DNA from: an uncultured bacterium
GTDB taxonomy: Bacteria; Bacteroidota; Bacteroidia; CAILMK01
Assembly: GCA_903829945.1 (NCBI GenBank)
Contig: CAIKRV010000082.1
Location: forward strand, 1-53,621
Reading direction: 5' to 3'
Length of the DNA: 53,621 nucleotides
Shown here: positions 34,264-41,401 of the stretch, piece by piece
Layout of the letters: every line of letters starts with the position of its first letter
Position numbering within the stretch: the first letter of the stretch is position 1
The notes under the pieces: model-generated
The model's input: only the letters and a program-made list of their open reading frames with translations
The model's database searches: none
Told to the model about the DNA's origin: nothing
Position numbers and translations under genes: made by a program

Positions 34264-35580
34264 ATGGAATTGCAAAAGCTCATTAATATGCGTTGTAGGT
34301 TCCAAAATATTGCCATAATATTTATTGTCGGCTTATCTTTTATTGTTTATTCCAGGCTATCGGCACAGAATAATTCCGTTATTCCTTGCTATACCGACCA
34401 GATGCGAAAAATGCATGGCTTTATTCAGCCGGATCATGAGCCGATGAATAAAACAGAATTTACAATAGAGGATACAGATACCTATTATATTCCTATAGTT
34501 TTTCATATTATTTATACAACTAAAGGTACCGGTGCTGACCAATTAACGGATGCGGATATTCAAAGTCAAATTAAAGTACTTAATGAAGATTACAGCAAAA
34601 TGCCGGGTACGCATGGGTATAATAATTATAATTTTGGAGCAGACACAAAAATTCGTTTTTATTTAGCCACTAAAGACCCTTACGGAAATCCTACGACGGG
34701 CATTGAAAGAATCCAAAATACAACGGACAATATTTCATCTGCCGATGAAATGGCCATTAAAAACTTAAGTCGCTGGAATCAATTGTATTATTTTAATGTC
34801 TGGATTGTTAGCCAGATAGATGGAAGTAATCGAATTGCAGGGTATTCCTACTTGCCGCAAGATGTTGCTACGGCTACCTCTGCACAAGATATAGACGGAA
34901 CCGTTATTAATTACTTATTTGTAGGTAAAAATACCGGTTTGTATAATGATGCCCGCTACCAATTGGCCAGAACTTTAACTCATGAAGCCGGGCATTATTT
35001 CAATTTGCATCACCCATGGGGAGATGAAGATATAAATGTATGCGGCGATGATGGGGTAGATGATACGCCTCCTTGCGAGAATATTTATTTTTCAAATTAT
35101 CCGCCGCCTTATTATTGTGATTCGCCTTTCCAATGCGGCCATTATCGATTGGTAGAGGATTATATGGATTATTCGGACGACAGATGTATGGATGTATTTA
35201 CTAAGGGGCAGAGCAAGAAGATGCGGGCCGCCTTACGTCAGTATCGCCCTAACTTAATCTCTTGCCCCAATAGGGAACGTACAGGGGCTCCTGTAGGTTG
35301 CGGGTTGACTTCAGTTGAAAATACCAATACCATAAATATTGTTCCCAATCCGGCGGATGCTGCGGACATAAATTTTAAATTATTTTTAGACCATGAGCAA
35401 AGCCTTGATTTTTATATATATGACCAATTAGGGAATTTATTACAAGAGCAATTGGGTATTCGAGGGGCCGCAGGAACTTTTACGATGCATTTGCCGGGTT
35501 TGCGTACCGGAATTTATTATGGATTGGTAAAAGGACAAACACAGGTATTCCGAAAAAGGATATTAATTGCTACTCATTAA
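34264..35580 (+). CDS. Secreted M43 (pappalysin-like) zinc metalloprotease with T9SS sorting domain
   Basis: The 438-residue product has a long signal region ending near SRLSAQ. The zinc motif HEAGHYFNLHHPW (HExxHxxxxxH) lies near residue 239, and the Met-turn-like DYMDYSDDRCM is about 60 residues later. This arrangement is typical of M43B metalloproteases. The final 85 residues (NIVPNPADAADINF to FRKRILIATH) form a T9SS type A sorting domain, so the protease is exported to the cell surface or medium. It is predicted to act extracellularly on proteins or peptides. Confidence 0.88.
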   Translation: MELQKLINMRCRFQNIAIIFIVGLSFIVYSRLSAQNNSVIPCYTDQMRKMHGFIQPDHEPMNKTEFTIEDTDTYYIPIVFHIIYTTKGTGADQLTDADIQSQIKVLNEDYSKMPGTHGYNNYNFGADTKIRFYLATKDPYGNPTTGIERIQNTTDNISSADEMAIKNLSRWNQLYYFNVWIVSQIDGSNRIAGYSYLPQDVATATSAQDIDGTVINYLFVGKNTGLYNDARYQLARTLTHEAGHYFNLHHPWGDEDINVCGDDGVDDTPPCENIYFSNYPPPYYCDSPFQCGHYRLVEDYMDYSDDRCMDVFTKGQSKKMRAALRQYRPNLISCPNRERTGAPVGCGLTSVENTNTINIVPNPADAADINFKLFLDHEQSLDFYIYDQLGNLLQEQLGIRGAAGTFTMHLPGLRTGIYYGLVKGQTQVFRKRILIATH

Positions 35581-35696
35581 AGTTTAGCATTCAATTATTC
35601 GTATAAATAATCGTAACTGTTTGATAAACAATGATAAATTATATTTAATTTTCATTAATAAGTTTCAGGTAATTTAGTAAAAATCATAATTATTCT

Positions 35697-35704
35697 TAAC
35701 TTTG
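35697..35704 (+). promoter_or_regulatory. -7 element TAACTTTG of the universal stress protein gene
   Basis: TAACTTTG lies 21 bases before the ATG at 35726. The -33 region has TTTAG in place of TTG. Confidence 0.5.
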
Positions 35705-35725
35705 CAGTAATATATTATTGAAATT

Positions 35726-36625
35726 ATGGATAAGACGCAACTTTTAAATTCTACACTGGTACCCATCGACTTTTCTGTTACCTCTCTCATTGCCTTAGAT
35801 CATGCAGCAGCAATTGCAAACCTTAGTGATGATAACGTTAATAGAGTAGTTACCTTACTTCATGTAATTGAAGGTGCTAATTTTGAACCGGTATATGATA
35901 TCGCTGAAATTGAAGTTAGTAATCGTGATGCACTTGCCATTGAAGGTGCTATAAATCGTTTACAAAGCGTTATTGATAAATCTAAAGCATCCTATAAAGT
36001 AAATTTCCGATATATCGTAGTAGGAGGTAAGCCATCACGCAAAATTGCTGAAGTGGCTGAAGATATTCAGGCGCAAAGTATTGTTATGGGAACCCATGGT
36101 TCTTCAGGCATTCAAGCCTTGGCAGGTTCCAATGCCAGCCGTGTGATTCAATTATCTGCTTGTCCGGTAATTGTAGTTCGTGAAACCCCCATCGGTCAGG
36201 GATATAAAAACATTGTATTACCGATAGATTTATCTAAGGAATCAAAACAAAAAGTGAATATCACTGTTCAGATTGCAAAACATTTTAATTCTACCGTGCA
36301 TATTGTAGGGATTGATGAAAAAGATGAATTCTTGGCATCAAGAATGGAAGCAAATATTAACCAAGTAGTTGAGTATTTCAATGAAAGAGGAATTGCCACC
36401 ACTGCAACTACATTGACTGAAGCGAACGGCAACTTTGCCATTCAAACTTTAGTTTGGGCACAAGGTAAAAATGCAGACTTAATTGTTATTATGTCTCAAC
36501 AAGAAAAAGGATTATCAGAATATATTTTTGGTTCTTACGCGCAACAAATTGTTAACCGTTCCACCATTCCTGTATTAACTGTCAATCCTGATGCACGCTT
36601 AAAAGGTGTATTTGGAATTATGTAA
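35726..36625 (+). CDS. Tandem-domain universal stress protein (UspA family)
   Basis: The 299-residue protein contains two UspA domains. Domain 1 (residues 1-150) has the ATP-binding loop MGTHGSSGIQALAGSNASRV and CPVIVVRE. Domain 2 (160-299) starts with NIVLPIDLSKESKQK and ends with GSYAQQIVNRSTIPVLTV. The second loop is diverged and may not bind nucleotide. The protein is cytoplasmic and typical of stress and growth-arrest responses. It stands alone between a promoter and a strong terminator. Confidence 0.92.
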   Translation: MDKTQLLNSTLVPIDFSVTSLIALDHAAAIANLSDDNVNRVVTLLHVIEGANFEPVYDIAEIEVSNRDALAIEGAINRLQSVIDKSKASYKVNFRYIVVGGKPSRKIAEVAEDIQAQSIVMGTHGSSGIQALAGSNASRVIQLSACPVIVVRETPIGQGYKNIVLPIDLSKESKQKVNITVQIAKHFNSTVHIVGIDEKDEFLASRMEANINQVVEYFNERGIATTATTLTEANGNFAIQTLVWAQGKNADLIVIMSQQEKGLSEYIFGSYAQQIVNRSTIPVLTVNPDARLKGVFGIM

Positions 36626-36644
36626 TTACTAATAAAGTACAGAT

Positions 36645-36678
36645 AACAAAAGAGGCGGGATCACCCGCCTCTTTTGTT
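36645..36678. terminator. Bidirectional terminator between the usp gene and trhO
   Basis: A 15-bp perfect stem (AACAAAAGAGGCGGG, 36645-36659, with 36664-36678) and an ATCA loop lie between the convergent genes. Confidence 0.85.
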
Positions 36679-36696
36679 ATATATTTTAAGCCTTGA

Positions 36697-37641
36697 TTAG
36701 GCTGTTAATTCTTTTTCACCGCGCCCTTGGGCAAAGGGCTTGGCATAATAGCCGGTGCCGTCATAGGCGCGCTTAGAAGCATGTGCCTCCTTACATGCAC
36801 TGGAACAAGTACCTTCCCATTCCCAGCCGCATTGCTCACACAAAATAATTTGGTCATTGCAGAGTACATTGGCACAGTTAACATAGCGTGCACTGGTTTC
36901 TCCGCAATGAATACATTTGGTAATAATGACCGGATTAACTGAATTGACGTCCACGGTTATTCTCCCGTCAAATACATAACATTTGCCTTCAAAATCTTCA
37001 CCTCCACCTTCCTTGCCGTATTTTAAAATTCCGCCATCTAATTGATATACATCTTTAAAACCGCGTTTGAGCAACAATGCAGAAGCTTTTTCGCACTTAA
37101 TGCCCCCGGTACAATAGGTAATAATAGTCTTATCTTTTAGGTCTTCCAATTCGGAAATCTTAGCCGGAAAATCTCTGAAGTTTTCAATATCCAGGGTCAT
37201 GGCGCCTTTAAATTTACCTACACTATGCTCATAATTGGAACGCACATCCAGAACAACAACATTATCTTCTTTTTTAAGTTTTTTAAATGCTTCAGCAGAT
37301 AAATGTTTTCCGGTTTCTTTGGAAGGATCTATTTCATTGGGATCGCGTAAACCGGAATGAACGATTTCGGGTTTGTATCGAACATGCATTTTTTTAAATG
37401 CCGGTGCATCACAAGGGTCAATTTTAAAATCCGTTTCTGCAAAGCGAGGATCAGCAATTAAATCAGCAATGTATTTTTGACATTGCTCTATAGTTCCGGA
37501 AAACTGACCGTTCAGACCTTCATCGGCAACAATAATTCTGCCCGTAATTCCCAAACGCTTACAATATTTTAAATGCCGAACTGCATAAACATCGGCTTCC
37601 TCAATGTGTACATATTTGTAAAAGGCTACGGCTTGGTACAT
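36697..37641 (-). CDS. trhO: tRNA uridine-34 hydroxylase TrhO (rhodanese-domain protein)
   Basis: The 314-residue protein has an N-terminal domain (AVAFYKYVHIEEADVYAVRH, GRIIVADEGLNGQFSG), a rhodanese domain with VLDVRSNYEHSVGKFKGA and the active-site Cys in YCTGGIKCEKAS, and a C-terminal cysteine-rich domain (CIHCG...CANVLC...CEQCGWEW...CSSAC). In E. coli TrhO/YceA this domain set is needed for 5-hydroxyuridine at tRNA position 34. I start it at the ATG at 37641, not the upstream GTG at 37665, because the -7 box TATCTTTG overlaps that GTG and transcription would begin downstream of it. Confidence 0.9.
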   Translation of the reverse strand: MYQAVAFYKYVHIEEADVYAVRHLKYCKRLGITGRIIVADEGLNGQFSGTIEQCQKYIADLIADPRFAETDFKIDPCDAPAFKKMHVRYKPEIVHSGLRDPNEIDPSKETGKHLSAEAFKKLKKEDNVVVLDVRSNYEHSVGKFKGAMTLDIENFRDFPAKISELEDLKDKTIITYCTGGIKCEKASALLLKRGFKDVYQLDGGILKYGKEGGGEDFEGKCYVFDGRITVDVNSVNPVIITKCIHCGETSARYVNCANVLCNDQIILCEQCGWEWEGTCSSACKEAHASKRAYDGTGYYAKPFAQGRGEKELTA

Positions 37642-37664
37642 GGTACTAAAATCAAAAATAAGCA

Positions 37665-37672
37665 CAAAGATA
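37665..37672 (-). promoter_or_regulatory. -7 element TATCTTTG of trhO
   Basis: The box lies 23 bases before the ATG at 37641 and shares its last G with an in-frame GTG. This rules that GTG out as the start if transcription begins about seven bases downstream. Confidence 0.6.
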
Positions 37673-37820
37673 CGGTTAAAAATAAAAATATTGTATATAA
37701 TTGTTTATCAATATTATATGAATTTTTGATGGATTTATGACGCTTAGGAACCCTGTATTATATTAGTAGTCAATCAATTATTTTTTTTCTATGCTTCGGT
37801 ATTTTGATTTCATTTTTTCA

Positions 37821-37828
37821 TATCTTCG
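37821..37828 (+). promoter_or_regulatory. -7-like element TATCTTCG of clpS
   Basis: A one-mismatch TAnnTTTG box lies 19 bases upstream of the clpS ATG. It supports the start at 37848 over the earlier in-frame ATG at 37791. Confidence 0.4.
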
Positions 37829-37847
37829 TAATACCAATTTAATATTC

Positions 37848-38117
37848 ATGGCTACCCAACTCAAAGAAGCGTATTCAAGTTTATTACTCGAAACACTTGA
37901 AAAGAACATTGTTGTTTACAATGATGACTTCAATACGTTTAATCACGTTATTGAAACTTTAATTCAAGTACTTGATCATTCCCCTGAGCAAGCGGAACAA
38001 TGCACCATGTTAATTCATTATAAAGGAAAGTGCAAAGTAAAGCAGGGAACTTATGAAGTTTTAGAGCCGCTTTGTACCGCCATTCTCAGGCGAGGTATTT
38101 CAGCCGAAATACATTAA
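37848..38117 (+). CDS. clpS: ClpS-like adaptor of the ATP-dependent Clp protease
   Basis: The 89-residue protein matches the ClpS core: VVYNDDFNTFNHVIETLIQV (the NDD-x-T motif and N-degron pocket) and CTMLIHYKGKCKVKQGTYEV. ClpS delivers N-end-rule substrates to ClpAP-type proteases. The longer frame from 37791 adds a hydrophobic leader (LRYFDFIFSYLRN) that ClpS proteins lack, so the start at MATQLKEAY is chosen. No clp ATPase lies nearby. Confidence 0.85.
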   Translation: MATQLKEAYSSLLLETLEKNIVVYNDDFNTFNHVIETLIQVLDHSPEQAEQCTMLIHYKGKCKVKQGTYEVLEPLCTAILRRGISAEIH

Positions 38118-38251
38118 AACATCAGGCTATATTAATTTTCAGTGGCGAATCGATTTTCTTAAGATTCCCATTAAACCTTCCAACTTTTTATCATCTAAAT
38201 AGGAGGTGCAAGAGCATCCCCAAATGATAAAATTTAATCGTCGTTAAAAGT

Positions 38252-38268
38252 TTGGCACAGTTATTTCA
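38252..38268 (+). promoter_or_regulatory. Sigma-54-type promoter (TTGGCAC N5 TTTCA) of the small Lys/Ala-rich gene
   Basis: TTGGCAC at 38252-38258 is a perfect -24 element. After five bases, TTTCA stands where TTGCA is the -12 consensus. The transcript would start near 38280, about 23 bases before the ATG at 38303. A similar site precedes hsp20. Confidence 0.45.
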
Positions 38269-38302
38269 TTAGACAAGATATAACAATTAAATTTTAAGTA
38301 TT

Positions 38303-38596
38303 ATGAAAAAAGTATCAATCATCCTCACCGGCCTATTCTTAGCTGCAAGCGTAGTAAGTTTTGGTCAAACTAAGCCTGCTGCAGATCCTGCAACTAAAGC
38401 AAAACGTCAGGAAATTAAAAAGGACATCAAAGGCGATAAAGCTGAAGTAAAAGCTGATAAAGCAGCTCGTGCAGCAGATATGAAAGCCGGCGATAAAGCA
38501 GCAGCTGCAAAAGAAACCAAAGAAATTAAGAAAGAAAAAGCGGACATGCGTAAAGACAAGAAGGAATTAAAGTCTATGCATAACGCGAAAAAATAA
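38303..38596 (+). CDS. Small secreted Lys/Ala/Asp-rich protein of unknown function
   Basis: The 97-residue product has a signal peptide cleaved around SVVSFGQ (residue 22). A highly charged, helix-prone body follows, built on irregular K-A-D units (IKKDIKGDKAEVKADKAARA). It contains no cysteine and resembles intrinsically disordered or single-helix envelope proteins of Bacteroidota. The function is unknown, and the sigma-54-type promoter suggests stress or envelope control. A strong terminator follows, so it is monocistronic. Comparison with periplasmic stress adaptors or Spy-like chaperones is only a guess. Confidence 0.75.
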   Translation: MKKVSIILTGLFLAASVVSFGQTKPAADPATKAKRQEIKKDIKGDKAEVKADKAARAADMKAGDKAAAAKETKEIKKEKADMRKDKKELKSMHNAKK

Positions 38597-38624
38597 TCTG
38601 TTTTCATACAGGGTTTTGTTTGGT

Positions 38625-38655
38625 AAAGAGCCGTCAGTCCTTGACGGCTCTTTTT
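38625..38655 (+). terminator. Rho-independent terminator after the small Lys/Ala-rich gene
   Basis: AAAGAGCCGTCA (38625-38636) pairs with TGACGGCTCTTT (38642-38653), followed by T. Confidence 0.85.
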
Positions 38656-38692
38656 GTTTGTGATAATATTTACCTAAGCATCAAACTAACAG

Positions 38693-38700
38693 TATATTTG
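38693..38700 (+). promoter_or_regulatory. -7 element TATATTTG of the gene at 38716
   Basis: TATATTTG lies 15 bases before the GTG at 38716, leaving a leader of about 8-10 bases. Confidence 0.45.
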
Positions 38701-38715
38701 TAAAAAAAATATCCT

Positions 38716-39288
38716 GTGAAGTTTTTAATAATTACCTTACTTTTATTTCTTATGCAAACGGAACATTGTCCGGATACCGGTGATGCCAGACGCGTAGAAA
38801 TTCAAAGATTAAATATTTTAAAAAATAGACATTCCCTTCCTAAGCCTGAAGAAATAGATCGCAGTGTTAGCAGTGCGAAACTGTTTAATTCCGGTGATCG
38901 GCCCAATGCTTTTAATGAACATGCTGCTGCCAGTATAGAAGGGTATATTTTAAAAGCCAAGGAAGAAAAGGAAGAAAGCTGTAATTGTCACAGTCATAAT
39001 CCATCGAATTGGGATTATCATGTTTATTTAACTTTAGATAAAGAGGCTCATAAAATAGGTGAATCTATTGTTATTGAAATTACGCCTTATACCCGAAAAT
39101 TACATCCGGAATATACCTTGGAATATATGCAACATCTAAAAGGGAAAAAGGTGCGCATTACCGGTTGGTTAATGTTCGATTTTGAGCATTTATCTAATTC
39201 CTATGAAAGCCATCCCGAGGTGGAGAAAGTATTCAGACATACCGTTTGGGAAATTCATCCTATTACTTCGATAGAAGTAATAAATTAA
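38716..39288 (+). CDS. Uncharacterised envelope protein with a CNCHSH motif
   Basis: The 190-residue product starts at GTG (no nearby ATG in frame fits better) and has a short hydrophobic leader (FLIITLLLFLMQ). It contains a small beta-rich region with IEGYILKAKEEKEESCNCHS, then NWDYHVYLTL, IVIEITPYTR and a C-terminal KVRITGWLMFDFEH and HTVWEIHPITSIEV. The Cys/His cluster CNCHSHN could bind a metal but is not a heme motif. I do not recognise the family. The closing WEIHPITSIEV pattern is seen in other uncharacterised Bacteroidota proteins. Confidence 0.65.
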   Translation: MKFLIITLLLFLMQTEHCPDTGDARRVEIQRLNILKNRHSLPKPEEIDRSVSSAKLFNSGDRPNAFNEHAAASIEGYILKAKEEKEESCNCHSHNPSNWDYHVYLTLDKEAHKIGESIVIEITPYTRKLHPEYTLEYMQHLKGKKVRITGWLMFDFEHLSNSYESHPEVEKVFRHTVWEIHPITSIEVIN

Positions 39289-39353
39289 GGCATTGACATA
39301 TAAATTTACTCCGACAAGTTTATAATAAAGGATGTCGGTCAACAGGCTCAATT

Positions 39354-40286
39354 TTACTTTTTCTTTTTGCCTTCTTTGTTTGGCGGCGGAGGAACTGATA
39401 TCAATCCTTTTAGAGTATCATTGAATGTTGGGCTTCCTGTTGTATGAATTTCTGCTTTTGTAAAAGGGCTTTCAATTTGCGCTAAAGTATAATTGCTAGC
39501 TCGCAATGATTTTAATTGATGTATAGCTTCTTGTCTTAATCGTTTCAACCTCTCTTCCTTTTTTATATTCTCTCTTATCATTAAAGCGTTTAAACTTTCA
39601 AGATTAGACATTACTATTAATTCATGTGCATCTGCCAAATCCCTCGGATTTAGTCCCTGCAATGCTTCTTTGGGGTTCTGTTTCTTCCACTCTTGCGCAG
39701 TAAAATTAAAAAGTGCATAATTTAACAACTCTGCTTCGTTATTGTAAATCTGCTTTGACTTTTCGGTAGGGATAATATTTTCAAGTTCTTTCAGTTTGTC
39801 TTTAATAGCATCTGTATGAATTCTATAATTTGCCTTTGCTAAATATCTTCTAAAATCCCATTCAGAACCCAATCGCTTAGATTCTTCCTCTTTAAGTCTT
39901 TGGAACTCTTTAATTAGGTAAAGCTTAAACGTAAGGCTTATCCAAGTCCCAAATTCAAAGGCGATATCTTTATGTGCATAAGTGCCTCCGTATCGTCCTG
40001 CTTTTGCAATTATTCCAATTGCACCTGTTTTTTCCGCCGATTCCTTAACGCTGATTTTAAAAGAGTTAAGCCCAGCCTCACTTTTAATTAAGTCGAATTC
40101 GCCATAATTAAAATGTGAATTGTTAAAACCCTCCCAAACGGATAAAAATTCTAATGTGTTCCTATTCCAATCAGTTACAAAAAAATCTCCGTCTTTTGCT
40201 TTAATCATATCTGTAAGACTGATATAATCTTCGCCATTCTCCTTTAGAATTGAAATATCAATCCCATCAATTGTAATTTTACTCAT
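39354..40286 (-). CDS. KilA-N domain protein (phage-like DNA-binding protein)
   Basis: The 310-residue protein has an N-terminal KilA-N domain at residues 1-115: GEDYISLTDMIKAKDGDFFV, NRNTLEFLSVWEGFNN, and GRYGGTYAHKDIAFEFGTWI (the typical YAHKDIAFEF core). An alpha-helical, coiled-coil-prone region follows, and the C-terminus is basic (NKEGKKKK). KilA-N proteins are common in phages and genomic islands and bind nucleic acids. No phage genes surround it. It sits alone between two core genes with a 340-bp non-coding stretch upstream, suggesting an isolated transferred gene. Confidence 0.88.
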   Translation of the reverse strand: MSKITIDGIDISILKENGEDYISLTDMIKAKDGDFFVTDWNRNTLEFLSVWEGFNNSHFNYGEFDLIKSEAGLNSFKISVKESAEKTGAIGIIAKAGRYGGTYAHKDIAFEFGTWISLTFKLYLIKEFQRLKEEESKRLGSEWDFRRYLAKANYRIHTDAIKDKLKELENIIPTEKSKQIYNNEAELLNYALFNFTAQEWKKQNPKEALQGLNPRDLADAHELIVMSNLESLNALMIRENIKKEERLKRLRQEAIHQLKSLRASNYTLAQIESPFTKAEIHTTGSPTFNDTLKGLISVPPPPNKEGKKKK

Positions 40287-40626
40287 GCTATCAAATCTTC
40301 ATATTTTAAACGTCATGCAATGTTTGTCAAAATTAAGTCAAATCTTCCTTGTGTGGTATGTTTTCGTGTATTGTATTAGTAAGAATATTCATCTTCATAA
40401 CTCTGCAAATGTTTATGATTTACCCAATGATTAATTCCATTTATAAATCGTTTTATGTGTAATCAGAAACATTCCAGATTATTAGTATGAATCATATTAT
40501 TTACATATTGCTTTGCACTGTGATTAACTACAAAATGATTGTTGTAATACTTACTAAGCATCATATAAGAATTGTATTCGACTGTGAATACATAAGCACT
40601 CCGTTGAACTACTTTCTGTAAATTAA
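40287..40626. other. Non-coding stretch next to the KilA-N gene
   Basis: About 340 AT-rich bases without a credible gene, RNA or strong hairpin. It may hold the promoter of the KilA-N gene or the remains of an insertion, but nothing identifiable is visible. Confidence 0.5.
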
Positions 40627-41310
40627 TTATCCTTCATTCATGGGAATACCATTGGGGTCGGTACTTAATATTTCAATCATAAAATCTAGAAATGGGCGCA
40701 TATTTTTGAAGGAAGTATTCACCTGATTTAAGAAATCAGGCGAGAGGACTTCTTCATCCTTAAAATATTTTCTTAATAAGAATTGTTTGTATCTTAAAAA
40801 TTTAATTCCCGGATCATCCTTGGCAAATCCGCGCGGCGCACTGATCAGTTGTTCTCCTCTTAATGTCCCAAAATTATCTTTTATTTTTTTGGTATTCAAC
40901 AGCTTTTCCCAAGCTTGGAAATCGAAGGAAATATCTTTTCGAATTAAATCCATATCCTGTGGGTTCGGTCCCCAAAATCCACCCATTACATAGCTATTGC
41001 CCGGTGCAATTTGAACATAATAACTTCCTCTTAAATATTTAGTTGCTCTTTTAAATCCAGCTGAAAGGCAGGTATGGTAGGGCTTTTTATTTTTAGAAAA
41101 TCGAACATCCCGGTAAATACGGTACATACTTTGCCGGCCTGATGTATTGGCAATCTTATCGTGTTTATTTAGTAATTCGAGTAATGCCTCAATAAAGGAA
41201 ATCATATTTTCATTGGCCGCCAAGTATTCACTTTTATGGTTTAAAAACCATTCGCGATCATTGTTTTTCTCTAATTTTTTCAAAAATGCAAAACTCTCTT
41301 TCTTAATCAT
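40627..41310 (-). CDS. DUF2461 family protein
   Basis: The 227-residue protein shows the DUF2461 pattern: FAFLKKLEKNNDREWFLNHK, YRIYRDVRFSKNKKPYHTCL, YVQIAPGNSYVMGGFWGPNP and FLRYKQFLLRKYFKDEE. The function is unknown; it is likely cytoplasmic. I start it at the ATG at 41310 because the longer frame begins with TTG at 41331. A TAACTTCG box at 41339-41346 would place transcription near that TTG, and other members start at MxKExxxFLK. Confidence 0.85.
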   Translation of the reverse strand: MIKKESFAFLKKLEKNNDREWFLNHKSEYLAANENMISFIEALLELLNKHDKIANTSGRQSMYRIYRDVRFSKNKKPYHTCLSAGFKRATKYLRGSYYVQIAPGNSYVMGGFWGPNPQDMDLIRKDISFDFQAWEKLLNTKKIKDNFGTLRGEQLISAPRGFAKDDPGIKFLRYKQFLLRKYFKDEEVLSPDFLNQVNTSFKNMRPFLDFMIEILSTDPNGIPMNEG

Positions 41311-41338
41311 ATGAACTAATTTCTGAAGCAATAGCGCA

Positions 41339-41346
41339 CGAAGTTA
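41339..41346 (-). promoter_or_regulatory. -7-like element TAACTTCG of the DUF2461 gene
   Basis: A one-mismatch TAnnTTTG box on the minus strand, 28 bases before the ATG at 41310. It is divergent from the CBS-gene box 40 bases away. Confidence 0.4.
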
Positions 41347-41386
41347 AGCTTAAATTTTATGCCTAATGATTCTGCCTCTAAATCCT

Positions 41387-41394
41387 TATATTTG
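41387..41394 (+). promoter_or_regulatory. -7 element TATATTTG abutting the start of the cystathionine beta-synthase-like gene
   Basis: TATATTTG ends four bases before the ATG at 41399 and seven bases before the second ATG at 41402. The second spacing equals that at tgt and the glycosyltransferase gene. Transcription would start on the ATG, and the earlier in-frame ATG at 41366 would not be in the mRNA. Confidence 0.5.
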
Positions 41395-41401
41395 CAGTAT
41401 G

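Noticed and set aside
37641-37665. Start of trhO at the upstream GTG
   Set aside because: The -7 box TATCTTTG overlaps that codon, so it would not be in the transcript. The ATG at 37641 also starts nearer the family's conserved region.
37791-37847. Longer clpS start
   Set aside because: It adds a hydrophobic leader absent from ClpS and lies upstream of the likely -7 box.
38980-39010. Heme-binding CNCH motif in the gene at 38716
   Set aside because: It is CxCH, not CxxCH, and there is no cytochrome-like context.
40287-40626. Hidden small gene or RNA upstream of the KilA-N gene
   Set aside because: No start-stop frame of useful length, no strong stem and no promoter pair could be supported.
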